A stretch of DNA of 64,000 nucleotides from Acuticoccus sp. MNP-M23 (GCF_031195445.1 NZ_CP133480.1:3216501-3280500); one strand, 5' to 3'. Shown: positions 22,593 to 32,474, counted from the stretch's first letter. Numbers and translations are program-made. Notes: generated by a model not told the origin, from the sequence alone.

Positions 22593-23351
22593 TTACCGGC
22601 CTCGCTTCTTCAGGAAATCGCCGACCCGCTGGCGGCGCTCGTCCGTATCGAGGATGAGGGAGGCGAACAGGCGCTCCATCCGCAGTGTCTGCTGGAGGTG
22701 CCCTTCGCTCGCCTCGCGAAGGATTTCACGCGCGAAGCGGACCGCGGGTTCGCTGCGTGCGGCAATGGCGTCTGCCACCTCGTGCGCGGTGGCAAGCACA
22801 TCTGCAGCCGGCGCCGTGCGGGCGACAATCCCGAGCTCCCGTGCTTCCACCCCCGACAGGATGCGCCCGGTGAGGACGAGGTCGGCGGCAATGGCCCGGC
22901 CGGCAAGCTGGAGGATGCGCTGCGTTCCGCCCTGTCCGGGGATGACGCCGATGCCGGTTTCGGGGAGCGACATGGCGGCATCTTCGGCGGCAACGATCAT
23001 GTCGCATGTGAGCGCCAGTTCGAAGCCGCCGCCCACGGCATGGCCGCGCACCGCTGCCACGATCGGCTTGGCGCAACGGGCGATCCTGTCGAATTCGTTC
23101 AGCCAGTTCGCCAGAACCGCATCCGTTGCGGTGAGCTTGTCCACGTCCCGCAGGTCCGCGCCGACGGAGAAGAAGCGCTCCGTCCCCGTCAGCACCATCA
23201 CGCGGATGGCGGGATCGGCTTCGGCCGCCAGAACGGCGCTGTGGAGGGCGGCAATCAGCGCCACCGAGAGCGGGTTGCCGCGGCTTGGCACGCCGGTCAT
23301 CGCAAGCTGGCGAACCGGGCCGCGGTCGGTGATTTCAAGGGATCCGGTCAT
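22593..23351 (-). CDS. Enoyl-CoA hydratase/isomerase family protein
   Basis: This 252-residue crotonase-fold protein has oxyanion-hole segments FFSVGADLRD and AVRGHAVGGGFELALTCD, and an active-site-region Glu in LPETGIGVIPGQGGTQRI, matching hydratase-type members. Its ATG overlaps the stop of the CoA-transferase gene by four bases, so the two are translationally coupled and probably act in sequence on an acyl-CoA. The substrate is unknown. Confidence 0.88.
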   Translation of the reverse strand: MTGSLEITDRGPVRQLAMTGVPSRGNPLSVALIAALHSAVLAAEADPAIRVMVLTGTERFFSVGADLRDVDKLTATDAVLANWLNEFDRIARCAKPIVAAVRGHAVGGGFELALTCDMIVAAEDAAMSLPETGIGVIPGQGGTQRILQLAGRAIAADLVLTGRILSGVEARELGIVARTAPAADVLATAHEVADAIAARSEPAVRFAREILREASEGHLQQTLRMERLFASLILDTDERRQRVGDFLKKRGR

Positions 23352-24874
23352 GCGCGAAACAGAGCCTCCGACATCGGTTTGACGTTCCGCACCACGGGCG
23401 CAAATTCCATCCGCGCCAGAATATCGCGATCAAGGTCGGCGCCGGGTGCAATTTCCATCAGCTCCACCCCGTCGGGGCCGAGGCGGAAGACGGCGCGTTC
23501 GGTCACGTAGAAAACCTCCTGCCCGCGTGCCAGAGCCTCCGCGCCGGAGAAGGTGATGGCGGCAACGCTGGGCACGAACTTGCGGATCTCGCCGTCTCGC
23601 TCGATCCGGATGCTGCCGTTGGCCACGTCCACCTTCGAGCCCCTGGCATCGAACGTGCCGCAGAACACCACTTTCTTTGCGTTCTGCGTGATGTCGATGA
23701 AGCCGCCGGGGCCGACAATCTCGCCGCCGATGTGGCTGACGTTGACGTTGCCGGTGGCATCCACCTCGGCAATGCCGAGGAAGGCGGCGTCGAGTCCGCC
23801 GCCATGGTAAAAATCGAACTGGTTGGAGGCGGGGAGGATCGCCACCGGGTTGACCGCCATGCCGAACATGTCGCCGGTCAGCATCGAGCCACCGTGAATG
23901 CCTTGCTCTATGGTCGTCCAGTATTGGTCGAATGCGTCGCGTTCGCTGATGATTTCGGCAACGCCGGCCGATGCCCCAAAGCCGAAATTGACGCATGCGC
24001 CGGGCGAAAGCTCCATGGCGGCGCGCAGCGCGATGACGCGCTTGGGGCCACCTGCAGCGTCCGTCTGTTCCGGCACGAGTGTGGTGCGCACGCGCCCTGC
24101 CAGCGCCGGGTCATAACCGCCGCGGTAGGTCTGGTCCTGCGCCGGACAAAGGGTGATGGCATCGACCAGAATGCCGGGGAGGCTCACCTCGCGCGGGCGG
24201 AGCGAGCCGGTCTGAACCCGGTCGCGAACCTGAACGTAAACGCGGCCGCCGCAATTGTGGCCTGCCAGTGCCACCGCAAAGGAATCGAGGTCGGCCGGTT
24301 CGTCCATCATCGAAATGTTGCCGGACGTGTCGGCGAAGGTGCCCTTGATGATTGCCACGTCCACCTTCAGCGGCAGGTAGCGAAGGTAGGTTTCGCCGCC
24401 AAGCTCCACCCGCTCCACAATGTCGTCCACCGCGGCGGCGTTGACCCTGCCGCCGCCGTGGAGGGGGTCGACGAACGTGCCGAGCCCCGTTCTGGTGATG
24501 AGGCCGGGGCGGCCCGCACCGCTTTCGCGCAAAAGCAGGCTGATGACGCCGCTTGGGAGGGAATAGGCCTCGATCCGGTTTGTTTTCGCCAGCGCCTGCA
24601 TGGGCTTCGACCACGTCCAGTGCCCGCCGATGACGCGGCGGACCATGCCGTCGTGCGCAAAGCGGTTGGTGCCGAGCGTCTTGCGGTCGCCAATGCCCAG
24701 CGCGTGTATCAGCGTCAGGTCCCGCGGGTGGCCGGTTGCCAGGAACCTTGCTTCCATCGCGGCATAGATGGTGTCGGCTTCCAGCATTCCGCCGCCGGAG
24801 CCGGTGACCGCGATGGTCGCCCCATCCGCAATTTCGGCGGCAATCGCCTCGGGTGTCATCACATCGATCTGCAT
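23348..24874 (-). CDS. Acyl-CoA:carboxylate CoA-transferase (class I, fused alpha/beta)
   Basis: This 508-residue family I CoA-transferase has both subunits fused, as in propionate CoA-transferase. The N-terminal half has VTGSGGGMLEADTIYAAME and HALGIGD; the catalytic glutamate is expected in TTIEQGIHGG; the C-terminal half has SNQFDFYHGGGLDAAFLG and GPGGFIDITQNAKKVVFCGTF cut at GPGGFIDITQ. The start MQIDVMTPE follows GGTGAG; an upstream in-frame reading has no coding-like composition. It probably activates a short-chain carboxylic acid that the coupled enoyl-CoA hydratase then processes. Confidence 0.88.
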   Translation of the reverse strand: MQIDVMTPEAIAAEIADGATIAVTGSGGGMLEADTIYAAMEARFLATGHPRDLTLIHALGIGDRKTLGTNRFAHDGMVRRVIGGHWTWSKPMQALAKTNRIEAYSLPSGVISLLLRESGAGRPGLITRTGLGTFVDPLHGGGRVNAAAVDDIVERVELGGETYLRYLPLKVDVAIIKGTFADTSGNISMMDEPADLDSFAVALAGHNCGGRVYVQVRDRVQTGSLRPREVSLPGILVDAITLCPAQDQTYRGGYDPALAGRVRTTLVPEQTDAAGGPKRVIALRAAMELSPGACVNFGFGASAGVAEIISERDAFDQYWTTIEQGIHGGSMLTGDMFGMAVNPVAILPASNQFDFYHGGGLDAAFLGIAEVDATGNVNVSHIGGEIVGPGGFIDITQNAKKVVFCGTFDARGSKVDVANGSIRIERDGEIRKFVPSVAAITFSGAEALARGQEVFYVTERAVFRLGPDGVELMEIAPGADLDRDILARMEFAPVVRNVKPMSEALFRA

Positions 24875-25007
24875 TGCGCTCACCCGCGCCTTTGGCCGTG
24901 CGGCACCGGTCGGGAGCGGCGGGCGGTGCAAAGGGTCGCGCAAAGCTGGTGAACGGGCATGGTTTTCTCCCCGGATCGGATTCTTGATTGTGCTTGATCT
25001 TGATCCG

Positions 25008-25021
25008 CTAGATCGATCTAG
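25008..25021. promoter_or_regulatory. Perfect 14-bp palindrome, candidate operator
   Basis: CTAGATCGATCTAG is a perfect palindrome in the 290-base divergent gap between the CoA-transferase operon and the SDR gene. Position and symmetry suggest a repressor site controlling one or both directions. The LacI-family regulator at 26077 is a candidate, although LacI sites usually have a central CG with other flanks. The rest of the gap holds no supportable gene. Confidence 0.5.
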
Positions 25022-25164
25022 TAAGTGCAATTATGTGATGGGGCCTGACGCTGTGCAAGCCCCGCAGCCGAGCTGCGTGCGCGGGACGATGAGGTTGAAG
25101 ATGGCCCGGGAAGGGACGAACGCCGCCGACATGACCGCGCGGGGCCTGCTGGCGGAGGAGCCGA

Positions 25165-25947
25165 ATGGACGCTGACTCACACCGCAAGGTCGCGCTGGTT
25201 ACGGGGGCCGGCCGGGGCATCGGCCAGGCCATCGCCATTGCGCTGGCAAAGGCCGGTTTCGATATTGCGGCCAACGACCTCACCGCCGACGGGCTGGTGG
25301 ACACACTGGCTGCGGTGCGCGCCGCGGGCCGGCGTGCCACGCCTGTTGCGGGCGACATTGCCGATGTTGCGAGCCACGACGCGATGGTGGACGCGGCCGC
25401 CGCGTTCGGGCCGCTGGCGTGCCTCGTCAACAATGCCGGCATTTCGGTCAGGACGCGGGGTGACATGCTGGACGTGACGCCGGAAAGCTTCGATCGTGTT
25501 GTCGGCGTCAACCTGCGCGGCACGTTCTTTCTCACCCAGGCCGTTGCCCGCCGGATGCTGGAGGATGCCGCCGCGGGCGATGGACATGGCCGCACCATCA
25601 TCACCGTGTCGTCGGCCAACGCATTCGCCGCTTCGCCTGACCGCGCCGAATATTGCCTCTCGAAGTCGGCGCTTTCGATGATGACCAAGCTTTACGCCGT
25701 GCGCCTTGCCGAGGCCGGGATCGGCGCCTACGAGATCCGCCCCGGCGTCATCCGCACGGCAATGACCGCCGTAGCGCGCGAACGGTACGACGGGCTTTAC
25801 GCGCGCGGCGACTTCACGCCGGTCAACCGCTGGGGCGAACCGTCGGAAGTCGGCAAGGCGGCCGCGTTGCTGGCGAGCGGCCAGCTTTCCTTCTCCACCG
25901 GCGACATCATCCATGTGGACGGCGGCATGCACATCGCGAGGGTATGA
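25165..25947 (+). CDS. Short-chain dehydrogenase/reductase (3-ketoacyl reductase-like)
   Basis: This 260-residue SDR has TGAGRGIGQAIAIA (cofactor), LVNNAGISVRTRGDM, catalytic Ser in TVSSANAFAASPDRAEY and YCLSKSAL (YxxxK), and STGDIIHVDGGMHI near the end. GGAGGAG lies four bases before the ATG. It is divergent from the CoA-transferase/enoyl-CoA hydratase pair and followed by a LacI-type regulator, suggesting that the hydroxy-acid or sugar-acid oxidation and the CoA steps belong to one pathway. Confidence 0.87.
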   Translation: MDADSHRKVALVTGAGRGIGQAIAIALAKAGFDIAANDLTADGLVDTLAAVRAAGRRATPVAGDIADVASHDAMVDAAAAFGPLACLVNNAGISVRTRGDMLDVTPESFDRVVGVNLRGTFFLTQAVARRMLEDAAAGDGHGRTIITVSSANAFAASPDRAEYCLSKSALSMMTKLYAVRLAEAGIGAYEIRPGVIRTAMTAVARERYDGLYARGDFTPVNRWGEPSEVGKAAALLASGQLSFSTGDIIHVDGGMHIARV

Positions 25948-26076
25948 TGGCGCTTGGCCACATCGGGCGGCCCGCACCTTCCCTTGATGGATCAGCCGGG
26001 CCGGAGAAGCCGCTTGCCGCGTGGCGCTTCGGCAGTGCGAAGGCGAGGGCGCCGTTCGATCCGAAGATTGCCCCGG

Positions 26077-27141
26077 ATGGCCGATGACCCGAAGCCGGGT
26101 GGCTCGCCCCGGAAGGTTCGCCTGATCGAAATCGCGCAGAAAGTGGGCCTGTCGCGCGCAACGGTCTCGCTGGCGCTGCGCCGCCACCCCTCCATCCCCA
26201 AACAGACGCGCGAGCGGATCGAAGCTGCCGCACGCGAACTCGGCTACGTCTACAACAGGGGCGCTGCCAGCCTGCGCACGGCCTCCACCCACACTGTGGG
26301 CATTGTCGTCAACGATCTCACCAACCCCTATTTTGCGGAGATCGTTGCGGCGGTGCAGGAGGAGATGACGCGGATCGGCCGGGTGGTCCTCTTCGGCAAC
26401 TCGCAGGAAACGCCGGAGCGGCAGGCCGAATTCATCGAGACATTCCGCGAATACAATGTCGACGGCATCATCCTGTGCCCCTCGGCGGGCACCGATCCGG
26501 CGACCATTCGCGACGTGCAGGACAGCGGGCTGCCTCTGGTCCTCTTCTCGCGCGACATGCCGGGCGTTGACGCGGACTATGTCGGCGGGGCGAACCTTGA
26601 CGGAATGCGCAGCGCGACAGCGCACCTCATTGCCCTTGGCCACCGGCGGATCGCCATGGTCGGCATCAACCGCAAGATTGCGACCGGGCGCGACCGGCTT
26701 GGCGGCTACGGTCGCGCGCTGGAGGAGGCGGGGCTGGCGTTCGACGCGTCGATCGTGGTTGACGGGCCTGCAACGCGGGAGTTCGGCATGGCCGCCATCG
26801 GCCAGCTTCTCGCGGCGGACGGCACCATCACCGCATGCGTGTGCTTCAACGATGTGGTGGCGTTCGGCGTGATGCTGGGGCTGCGGCGCGCTGGCCGGGA
26901 GGCGGGGGCAGACTTTTCGGTGGTCGGCTTCGACGACATTGCGGAGGCCAGTCTCTGGCAACCTGCGTTGACGTCGCTGTTCCTGTCCCGCCAGGAAATC
27001 GGCCGCCATGCGGCATCCCTTCTCATGCGCCGGCTTGGAAATCCGTCCGCACCGCCAAGCCGCGTCATCTTGCCATTCGTTCTGGCGGAGCGGGACAGCG
27101 TTCAGCCGCTGCACCATGCCGGGGGACGGGCCAGCCAGTGA
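26077..27141 (+). CDS. LacI-family transcriptional regulator
   Basis: This 354-residue LacI/GalR protein has an N-terminal helix-turn-helix (RLIEIAQKVGLSRATVSLAL, then hinge helix IPKQTRERIEAAARELGYVYN) and a periplasmic-binding-protein-like effector domain (VGIVVNDLTNPYFAEIV, VVGFDDIAEASLWQPALTS). Length is normal. The start MADDPKPG is the nearest ATG before the HTH; its ribosome-binding site is weak. It lies 129 bases after the SDR gene and may regulate it and the divergent CoA-transferase operon. It ends at a hairpin shared with the convergent fmdB gene. Confidence 0.92.
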   Translation: MADDPKPGGSPRKVRLIEIAQKVGLSRATVSLALRRHPSIPKQTRERIEAAARELGYVYNRGAASLRTASTHTVGIVVNDLTNPYFAEIVAAVQEEMTRIGRVVLFGNSQETPERQAEFIETFREYNVDGIILCPSAGTDPATIRDVQDSGLPLVLFSRDMPGVDADYVGGANLDGMRSATAHLIALGHRRIAMVGINRKIATGRDRLGGYGRALEEAGLAFDASIVVDGPATREFGMAAIGQLLAADGTITACVCFNDVVAFGVMLGLRRAGREAGADFSVVGFDDIAEASLWQPALTSLFLSRQEIGRHAASLLMRRLGNPSAPPSRVILPFVLAERDSVQPLHHAGGRASQ

Positions 27142-27182
27142 GTGCGCCTTGCTGCAAGCGCTCAGCCGCGTGCCATGAATGC

Positions 27183-27211
27183 ACCCCATGCCGGGCGGCG
27201 CGGCATGGGGT
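27183..27211. terminator. Bidirectional hairpin between the lacI-type and fmdB genes
   Basis: ACCCCATGCCG and CGGCATGGGGT form a perfect 11-bp stem around a 7-base loop, between two convergent genes. On the plus strand a T-rich stretch (TTCTTTTCT) follows about 15 bases later. The position and stem support termination, although the T-run is not immediately adjacent. Confidence 0.6.
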
Positions 27212-27232
27212 GGGTGTTCGGCCGGTTCTTTT

Positions 27233-27565
27233 CTAGTGCGAGATCATCCACGGCCGGGCAGCCGGGAACGACTTGGAGCCGTCGGGACGGTGGAGGGTCT
27301 TGCGGCTTTTCTTCGTGCCGGATGAGCAGCACGAACATCCGGGGCCGTGGGCGCTCAGGCGTTTGGGGCTGTCGGCGGAGCGCTCGTTCACGCCGTGGGC
27401 GTGGCGGGCGGCACCGTCCAGCGAACCCACCTGCGGCGCGGTGAGGATGGCGCGCGGGGCAGGCGCGCTGCAGGCCGGGCAGGGCACGGGATCGGCCGAC
27501 GCGCTCATCGGCCGGTGGGTCTGGAACGGGCCGTGCTCGGCGCAAAGATAGTCGTATGTGGGCAT
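27233..27565 (-). CDS. fmdB: FmdB-family zinc-ribbon protein
   Basis: This 110-residue protein has the FmdB zinc-ribbon: MPTYDYLCAEHGPF, then CPAC (PVPCPACSAPAPRAI). A second Cys cluster (GPGCSCCSSG) lies near residue 75. The family name comes from the putative regulator accompanying formamidase in Methylophilus methylotrophus. It begins four bases after fmdA, in the same transcript. Its role is unproven; a regulatory or metal-related function is usually assumed. Confidence 0.85.
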   Translation of the reverse strand: MPTYDYLCAEHGPFQTHRPMSASADPVPCPACSAPAPRAILTAPQVGSLDGAARHAHGVNERSADSPKRLSAHGPGCSCCSSGTKKSRKTLHRPDGSKSFPAARPWMISH

Positions 27566-27569
27566 GGGG

Positions 27570-28802
27570 TCAGAGATCCGGTGCGAGCGGCACGTCGACG
27601 GAGCCGTCAAGGTGGAGTTTCGGTCCGTCCTTTCCGGGCATCATGTCGAACTCGAAGATGTCGGTGGGGAGCCACAAGGTGGCGCAGGCGTTGGGGATGT
27701 CGACCACGCCGGAAATGTGCCCCTGTACCGGCGCTGTGCCCAGGATCGCGTAGGCCTGCGCGCCGGTGTAGCCGAACTTCTTCAGGTACTCGATGGCGTT
27801 GAGGCAGGCCTGCCGGTAGGCGATGTGCACATCCAGATAATGCTGCTTGCCGCCTTCATCGACGGAGATGCCCTCGAAGATGAGGAAGTCGTCGTACTTC
27901 GGCTTGATCGGGGAGGGGCGGAAGATCGGGTTCTTCACGCCGTACTTGGCCATGCCGCCCTTGATGAGATCGACCTTGATGTGCAGCCAGCCCGCCATCT
28001 CGATGGCGCCGCAGAAGGTGATTTCGCCATCGCCCTGGCTGAAGTGCAGGTCGCCCATCGAAAGCCCGGCCCCGTCGACGTAAACGGGGAAGTAGATTTT
28101 CGACCCGCGCGACAGATCCTTGATGTCGCAGTTGCCGCCATGCTCGCGCGGGGGAACGGTGCGGGCGCCGGCAGCGGCGGCCTTGTCGCGCGCCTCGCCG
28201 GAGAGTTTGCCCATGTGGGCGGAGGGCCCGCCGTCCGGCAGGGTGGCCAGCGCCGGGACCCGGTCGGGATCGGTGTCGAACAGCGCCTTCTCGCGTGTGT
28301 TCCACATGTCGAGCATCTTGTGGTCGGGCAGGCAGCCGATGAGGCCCGGGTGGATGAGACCGGCATACCGAACGCCCGGCACATGGCGCGACCTGGTGAA
28401 CATGCCCTCGAAATCCCAGATCGACTTCTGCGCTTCGGGGAAATGCTCGGTCAGGAAGCCGCCGCCGTTCTTCTTGGAAAAGAAGCCGTTGAACCCCCAG
28501 GTCATTGCGTCGAAGGCGCCGATGTCGAGGATGTCGACCACAAGCAGGTCGCCGGGTTCGGCGCCCTTGACGCCGATCGGGCCGGACAGGAAGTGGACCT
28601 GGCTGAGGTCGACGTCGCGCACGTCGGCGGCGTCGTCGTTGTTCTTGATCTGGTTGCCGGTCCAGTCATAGGTCTCGACGCGGAAGTCGTCGCCCGGCTC
28701 GACCCAGTCGGCCATCGGAATGTCCGGATGCCACCGGTTGTGGATCTTTTCGTTGGTGTAGGGGCTGTCGGACAGGTCGATCTTGATCAGAGTATCGGGC
28801 AT
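27570..28802 (-). CDS. fmdA: Formamidase (acetamidase/formamidase family)
   Basis: This 410-residue FmdA/AmdA-type amidase hydrolyses formamide to formate and ammonia. The family pattern runs through the protein: DFRVETYDWTGNQIKNNDDA, DLLVVDILDIGAF, GMFTRSRHVPGVRYAG, REHGGNCDIKDLSRGSKIYF, GDLHFSQGDGEITFCGAIEM and AYAILGTAPVQGHISGVVD. Length matches the family (~405-410). It lies downstream of the five urt-type genes in the same orientation, so uptake and hydrolysis are co-encoded. No urease gene is present, which favours amides over urea as substrate. Confidence 0.95.
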   Translation of the reverse strand: MPDTLIKIDLSDSPYTNEKIHNRWHPDIPMADWVEPGDDFRVETYDWTGNQIKNNDDAADVRDVDLSQVHFLSGPIGVKGAEPGDLLVVDILDIGAFDAMTWGFNGFFSKKNGGGFLTEHFPEAQKSIWDFEGMFTRSRHVPGVRYAGLIHPGLIGCLPDHKMLDMWNTREKALFDTDPDRVPALATLPDGGPSAHMGKLSGEARDKAAAAGARTVPPREHGGNCDIKDLSRGSKIYFPVYVDGAGLSMGDLHFSQGDGEITFCGAIEMAGWLHIKVDLIKGGMAKYGVKNPIFRPSPIKPKYDDFLIFEGISVDEGGKQHYLDVHIAYRQACLNAIEYLKKFGYTGAQAYAILGTAPVQGHISGVVDIPNACATLWLPTDIFEFDMMPGKDGPKLHLDGSVDVPLAPDL

Positions 28803-28869
28803 CTGAATTTACCTTCTCGTTCGGGTCGGGTGGGCACGGGCCGCCGTCCACGGGCAGCCGGTTGGGGGA

Positions 28870-29622
28870 TCAGACGGAGAGGAAGCGGGAGACCTTCGCC
28901 TCGTCGATGCTGTCGCGCGGGCTTTCGTGGGCGATCCTGCCGTTCTCGATCACGAGGACGCGGTCGGCGACATCGAGCGCAAATGACAGCACCTGCTCGG
29001 ACACGACGACCGAGAGGCCCCGCTCGTCGCGGATCTTTTTCAGCGTGCGCGCCATGTCGCGGATGATGGAGGGCTGGATGCCCTCGGTCGGCTCGTCCAG
29101 CAGCAGAACCTTCGGCTCGGCGGCGAGCGCACGGGCAATGGCAAGCTGCTGCTGCTGGCCGCCGGAGAGGTTGCCGCCCCGTCGCCTGCGCATTTCGAGG
29201 AGGACGGGGAAGAGATCGTAGATCGAAGCCGGCACGGCGGCGTTGCCGGTCACGGTGAGGCCGGTCTCGATGTTCTCCTCCACGGTCATGGTGGAGAAGA
29301 TCTGCCGGCCCTGCGGCACGTAGCCGATGCCGGCCGCAACGCGCCGGTGGCTCTTCAGCCCGGTGACGTTGGCGCCGCCGACCGCCACGGTGCCCGACCT
29401 GGACGGGATGATCCCCATCAGCGACTTCATGAGCGTGGTCTTGCCCATGCCGTTGCGGCCCATGATGGCGACGATCTCGCCAGGCGCCACATCGAGGTCG
29501 ATGCCGTGGATGACCTCGCTCTCGCCGTAGGCAACGTGGAGGCCGGAGACACGGAGGGCGGCGCTGCCTTCGATGGCGACAGGCGGGGCGGCGTTGGTGG
29601 CGCGCAACAGATTTTGCAACAT
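28870..29622 (-). CDS. urtE: Urea/short-chain amide ABC importer ATP-binding protein UrtE
   Basis: This 250-residue LivF/UrtE-type ATPase has Walker A GRNGMGKTTLMKSL, the UrtE-typical GYVPQGRQIFSTMTVEEN, signature LSGGQQQQLAIARAL and Walker B VLLLDEPTEGIQPSI. The start MLQNLLRA is the ATG two bases after the urtD stop. The ~20-residue lead before the ABC domain is unusual but is continuous with the frame. Last urt gene, 67 bases before fmdA. Confidence 0.92.
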   Translation of the reverse strand: MLQNLLRATNAAPPVAIEGSAALRVSGLHVAYGESEVIHGIDLDVAPGEIVAIMGRNGMGKTTLMKSLMGIIPSRSGTVAVGGANVTGLKSHRRVAAGIGYVPQGRQIFSTMTVEENIETGLTVTGNAAVPASIYDLFPVLLEMRRRRGGNLSGGQQQQLAIARALAAEPKVLLLDEPTEGIQPSIIRDMARTLKKIRDERGLSVVVSEQVLSFALDVADRVLVIENGRIAHESPRDSIDEAKVSRFLSV

Positions 29623-29624
29623 GA

Positions 29625-30395
<771 letters not shown>

Positions 30396-30400
30396 CGGGC

Positions 30401-31540
30401 TCACTCCGCGGGGTTCGGTTGCGCGGCGGCGGCGGCCGGGCGGTCGGCGGTCTTGCGGTCGCGCAAGCGGCGGATCGGGGTCTCCACGTAGTCGGTCCAC
30501 AGGCCGGCGAGGCCGGACGGGAAGGCGAGCACCACGCCGATGAAGAGGGCGCCCATGGCAAACAGCCAGAGTTCGGGGAAGCTCTCGGAGAAGGTGGTTT
30601 TCGTCCAGTTGACGAGGAGCGTGCCGTAGACCGCGCCGAAGATGGAGTAGCGGCCGCCGACGGCGCAGAAGATCACCATCTCGATCGACGGCACGATGCC
30701 GACGAAGGAAGGCGACATGAAGCCCACCTGGAGGGTGAACATCGCCCCGCCGATCCCCGCAAACGCGCAGCCGAGGCAGAAGATGAAGATCTTGAAGTTG
30801 GCGACGTCGTAGCCGGAGAAGCGCACCCGGTCCTCACGGTCGCGGATGGCAATCAGCAGGCGGCCGAGCTTCGAGCGCCGGACGAAGTGGGCGATGAACA
30901 GGCAGGCGAACAGCAGCCCGCCGTTGACGAAGTAGAGCGTGACCTTGGCGCTGTCGGTGCGGATGTCCCAGCCCAGCAACGTGCGAAGGTCGGTGATGCC
31001 GTTGACGCCGCCGGTGAAGCCCTGCTGGCCGATGATGAGGATCGTCAGGATTGCGGCGATCGCCTGGGTGATGATGGCGAAGTAGACGCCGCCCACCCGC
31101 CGCCGGAACATCGCAACGCCGATGATGAAGGCGAGCGCGACCGGCACGAGGACCACCGCGATCATGGCAACCGGGAGGGAGTGGAAGGGCTGCCACCACC
31201 ACGGGATCTCGGTGATCTGGTTCCAGTCCATGAAATCGGGGATGCCGGGGGTGGACTGGATCGACGTGTTCTCCGGTGAGGACGCTTCCAGCTTCAGGAA
31301 CATCGCCATGCAGTAGCCGCCAAGGCCGAAGAAGACGCCCTGACCGAGCGAGAGGATGCCCCCCGCGCCCCAGCACAGAACAAGGCCGAGCGCGACAAAC
31401 GCATAGGTGAGGTACTTGCCGAAGAGGTTGAGGCGGAAAACGTCGAGCACCGAGGGCAGGACAACGAAGATGATGGCGGCGAGGACGACGAAGCCGAGCA
31501 GCTCCGACGGGGTGAAATAGCGGTTGGCAAGGCGGTTCAT
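30401..31540 (-). CDS. urtC: Urea/short-chain amide ABC importer permease UrtC
   Basis: This 379-residue LivM/UrtC-type permease has multiple membrane segments: LCWGAGGILSLGQGVFFGLGG, FAIITQAIAAILTILIIG, RTDSAKVTLYFVNGG, and SPSFVGIVPSIEMVIFCAVGG near the C-terminus. The WNQITEIPWWWQPFHS loop is typical of UrtC. A short Pro/Ala tail ends the protein. It lies between urtB and urtD with 5-7 base gaps. Confidence 0.93.
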   Translation of the reverse strand: MNRLANRYFTPSELLGFVVLAAIIFVVLPSVLDVFRLNLFGKYLTYAFVALGLVLCWGAGGILSLGQGVFFGLGGYCMAMFLKLEASSPENTSIQSTPGIPDFMDWNQITEIPWWWQPFHSLPVAMIAVVLVPVALAFIIGVAMFRRRVGGVYFAIITQAIAAILTILIIGQQGFTGGVNGITDLRTLLGWDIRTDSAKVTLYFVNGGLLFACLFIAHFVRRSKLGRLLIAIRDREDRVRFSGYDVANFKIFIFCLGCAFAGIGGAMFTLQVGFMSPSFVGIVPSIEMVIFCAVGGRYSIFGAVYGTLLVNWTKTTFSESFPELWLFAMGALFIGVVLAFPSGLAGLWTDYVETPIRRLRDRKTADRPAAAAAQPNPAE

Positions 31541-31547
31541 GGCGGGC

Positions 31548-32474
31548 TCAGCTCCGGATCTTGAGGCTGAAGAGGCCCTGGGGGCGCAGCATGAGGATGC
31601 CGACGACCGTCAGGAGGGTGAGCACCTTGGCCATCGAGCCGGAGAGGAAGAACTCCATGATCGACTGGGCCTGGCTGATGGAAAAGGCCGAGGCGATGGT
31701 GCCGAAGAGGCTCGCCGTGCCGCCGAAGACGACGACGAGGAAGGTGTCGACGATGTAGAGCTGGCCCGACGACGGCCCGGTCGAGCCGATCATCGTGAAG
31801 GCGGCACCCGCGACGCCCGCAATGCCGCAGCCGATGCCGAAGGTCATCCGGTCGACGCGCTCGGTGTCGATGCCGACGGCGCCGGCCATCTGGCGGTTGA
31901 ACATCACCGCGCGGACCTTCTTGCCCCAGCCGGAGCGCAGCATCAGGACGCCGACGCCGACGGCGATGGCGAGCGCCAGCGCCATGACGAAGAGGCCGTT
32001 GATGGGGATCTCGATCATGTCCGTCAGCGGCAGCGAGCCCATCATCCAGTCCGGCAAGCTGACGCCGACCTCGCGCGCGCCGAACACGGTGCGGTAGGTC
32101 TGCTGAAGGATCAGCGAGACGCCCCATGTGGCGAGCAGCGTATCGAGCGGGCGCTTGTAGAGGTGGCGGATGATGAGCCATTCCACCGCCATGCCGAGCG
32201 CACCGGCGGCAAAGAAGGCGAGGATCATCGCCACGAAGAAGTAGATGCCGAAAAGCGCTGGCAGATATTCGCTGAAGAAGCCTGAGCACAGGTAGGTGAC
32301 GTAGGCGCCCAGAATCATGAATTCGCCGTGCGCCATGTTGATGACGCCCATCTGTCCGAAGATGATTGCAAGGCCGAGCGCCATCAGGACGAGGACGGAA
32401 AACAGGATCAGGCCGGCAAACCCCTGCATGGCAAAGATCGCGACGAGTTCATTGGAAGTATAGCCTTCGAACAT
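31548..32474 (-). CDS. urtB: Urea/short-chain amide ABC importer permease UrtB
   Basis: This 308-residue LivH/UrtB-type permease has the diagnostic IIFGQMGVINMAHGEFMILG, LYKRPLDTLLATWGVSLIL, GWGKKVRAVMFNRQMAGAVG and DTFLVVVFGGTASLFGTI. The start MFEGYTSN is chosen because it matches the family length; a GTG twelve codons upstream is possible. It forms the channel with UrtC. Confidence 0.92.
   Translation of the reverse strand: MFEGYTSNELVAIFAMQGFAGLILFSVLVLMALGLAIIFGQMGVINMAHGEFMILGAYVTYLCSGFFSEYLPALFGIYFFVAMILAFFAAGALGMAVEWLIIRHLYKRPLDTLLATWGVSLILQQTYRTVFGAREVGVSLPDWMMGSLPLTDMIEIPINGLFVMALALAIAVGVGVLMLRSGWGKKVRAVMFNRQMAGAVGIDTERVDRMTFGIGCGIAGVAGAAFTMIGSTGPSSGQLYIVDTFLVVVFGGTASLFGTIASAFSISQAQSIMEFFLSGSMAKVLTLLTVVGILMLRPQGLFSLKIRS

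Noticed and set aside
25089-25175. Short plus-strand frame (28 codons) running into the SDR start, possible leader peptide
   Set aside because: No ribosome-binding site of its own and no attenuator-like hairpin or codon run. It overlaps the SDR start codon, which has a strong GGAGGAG site in another frame.
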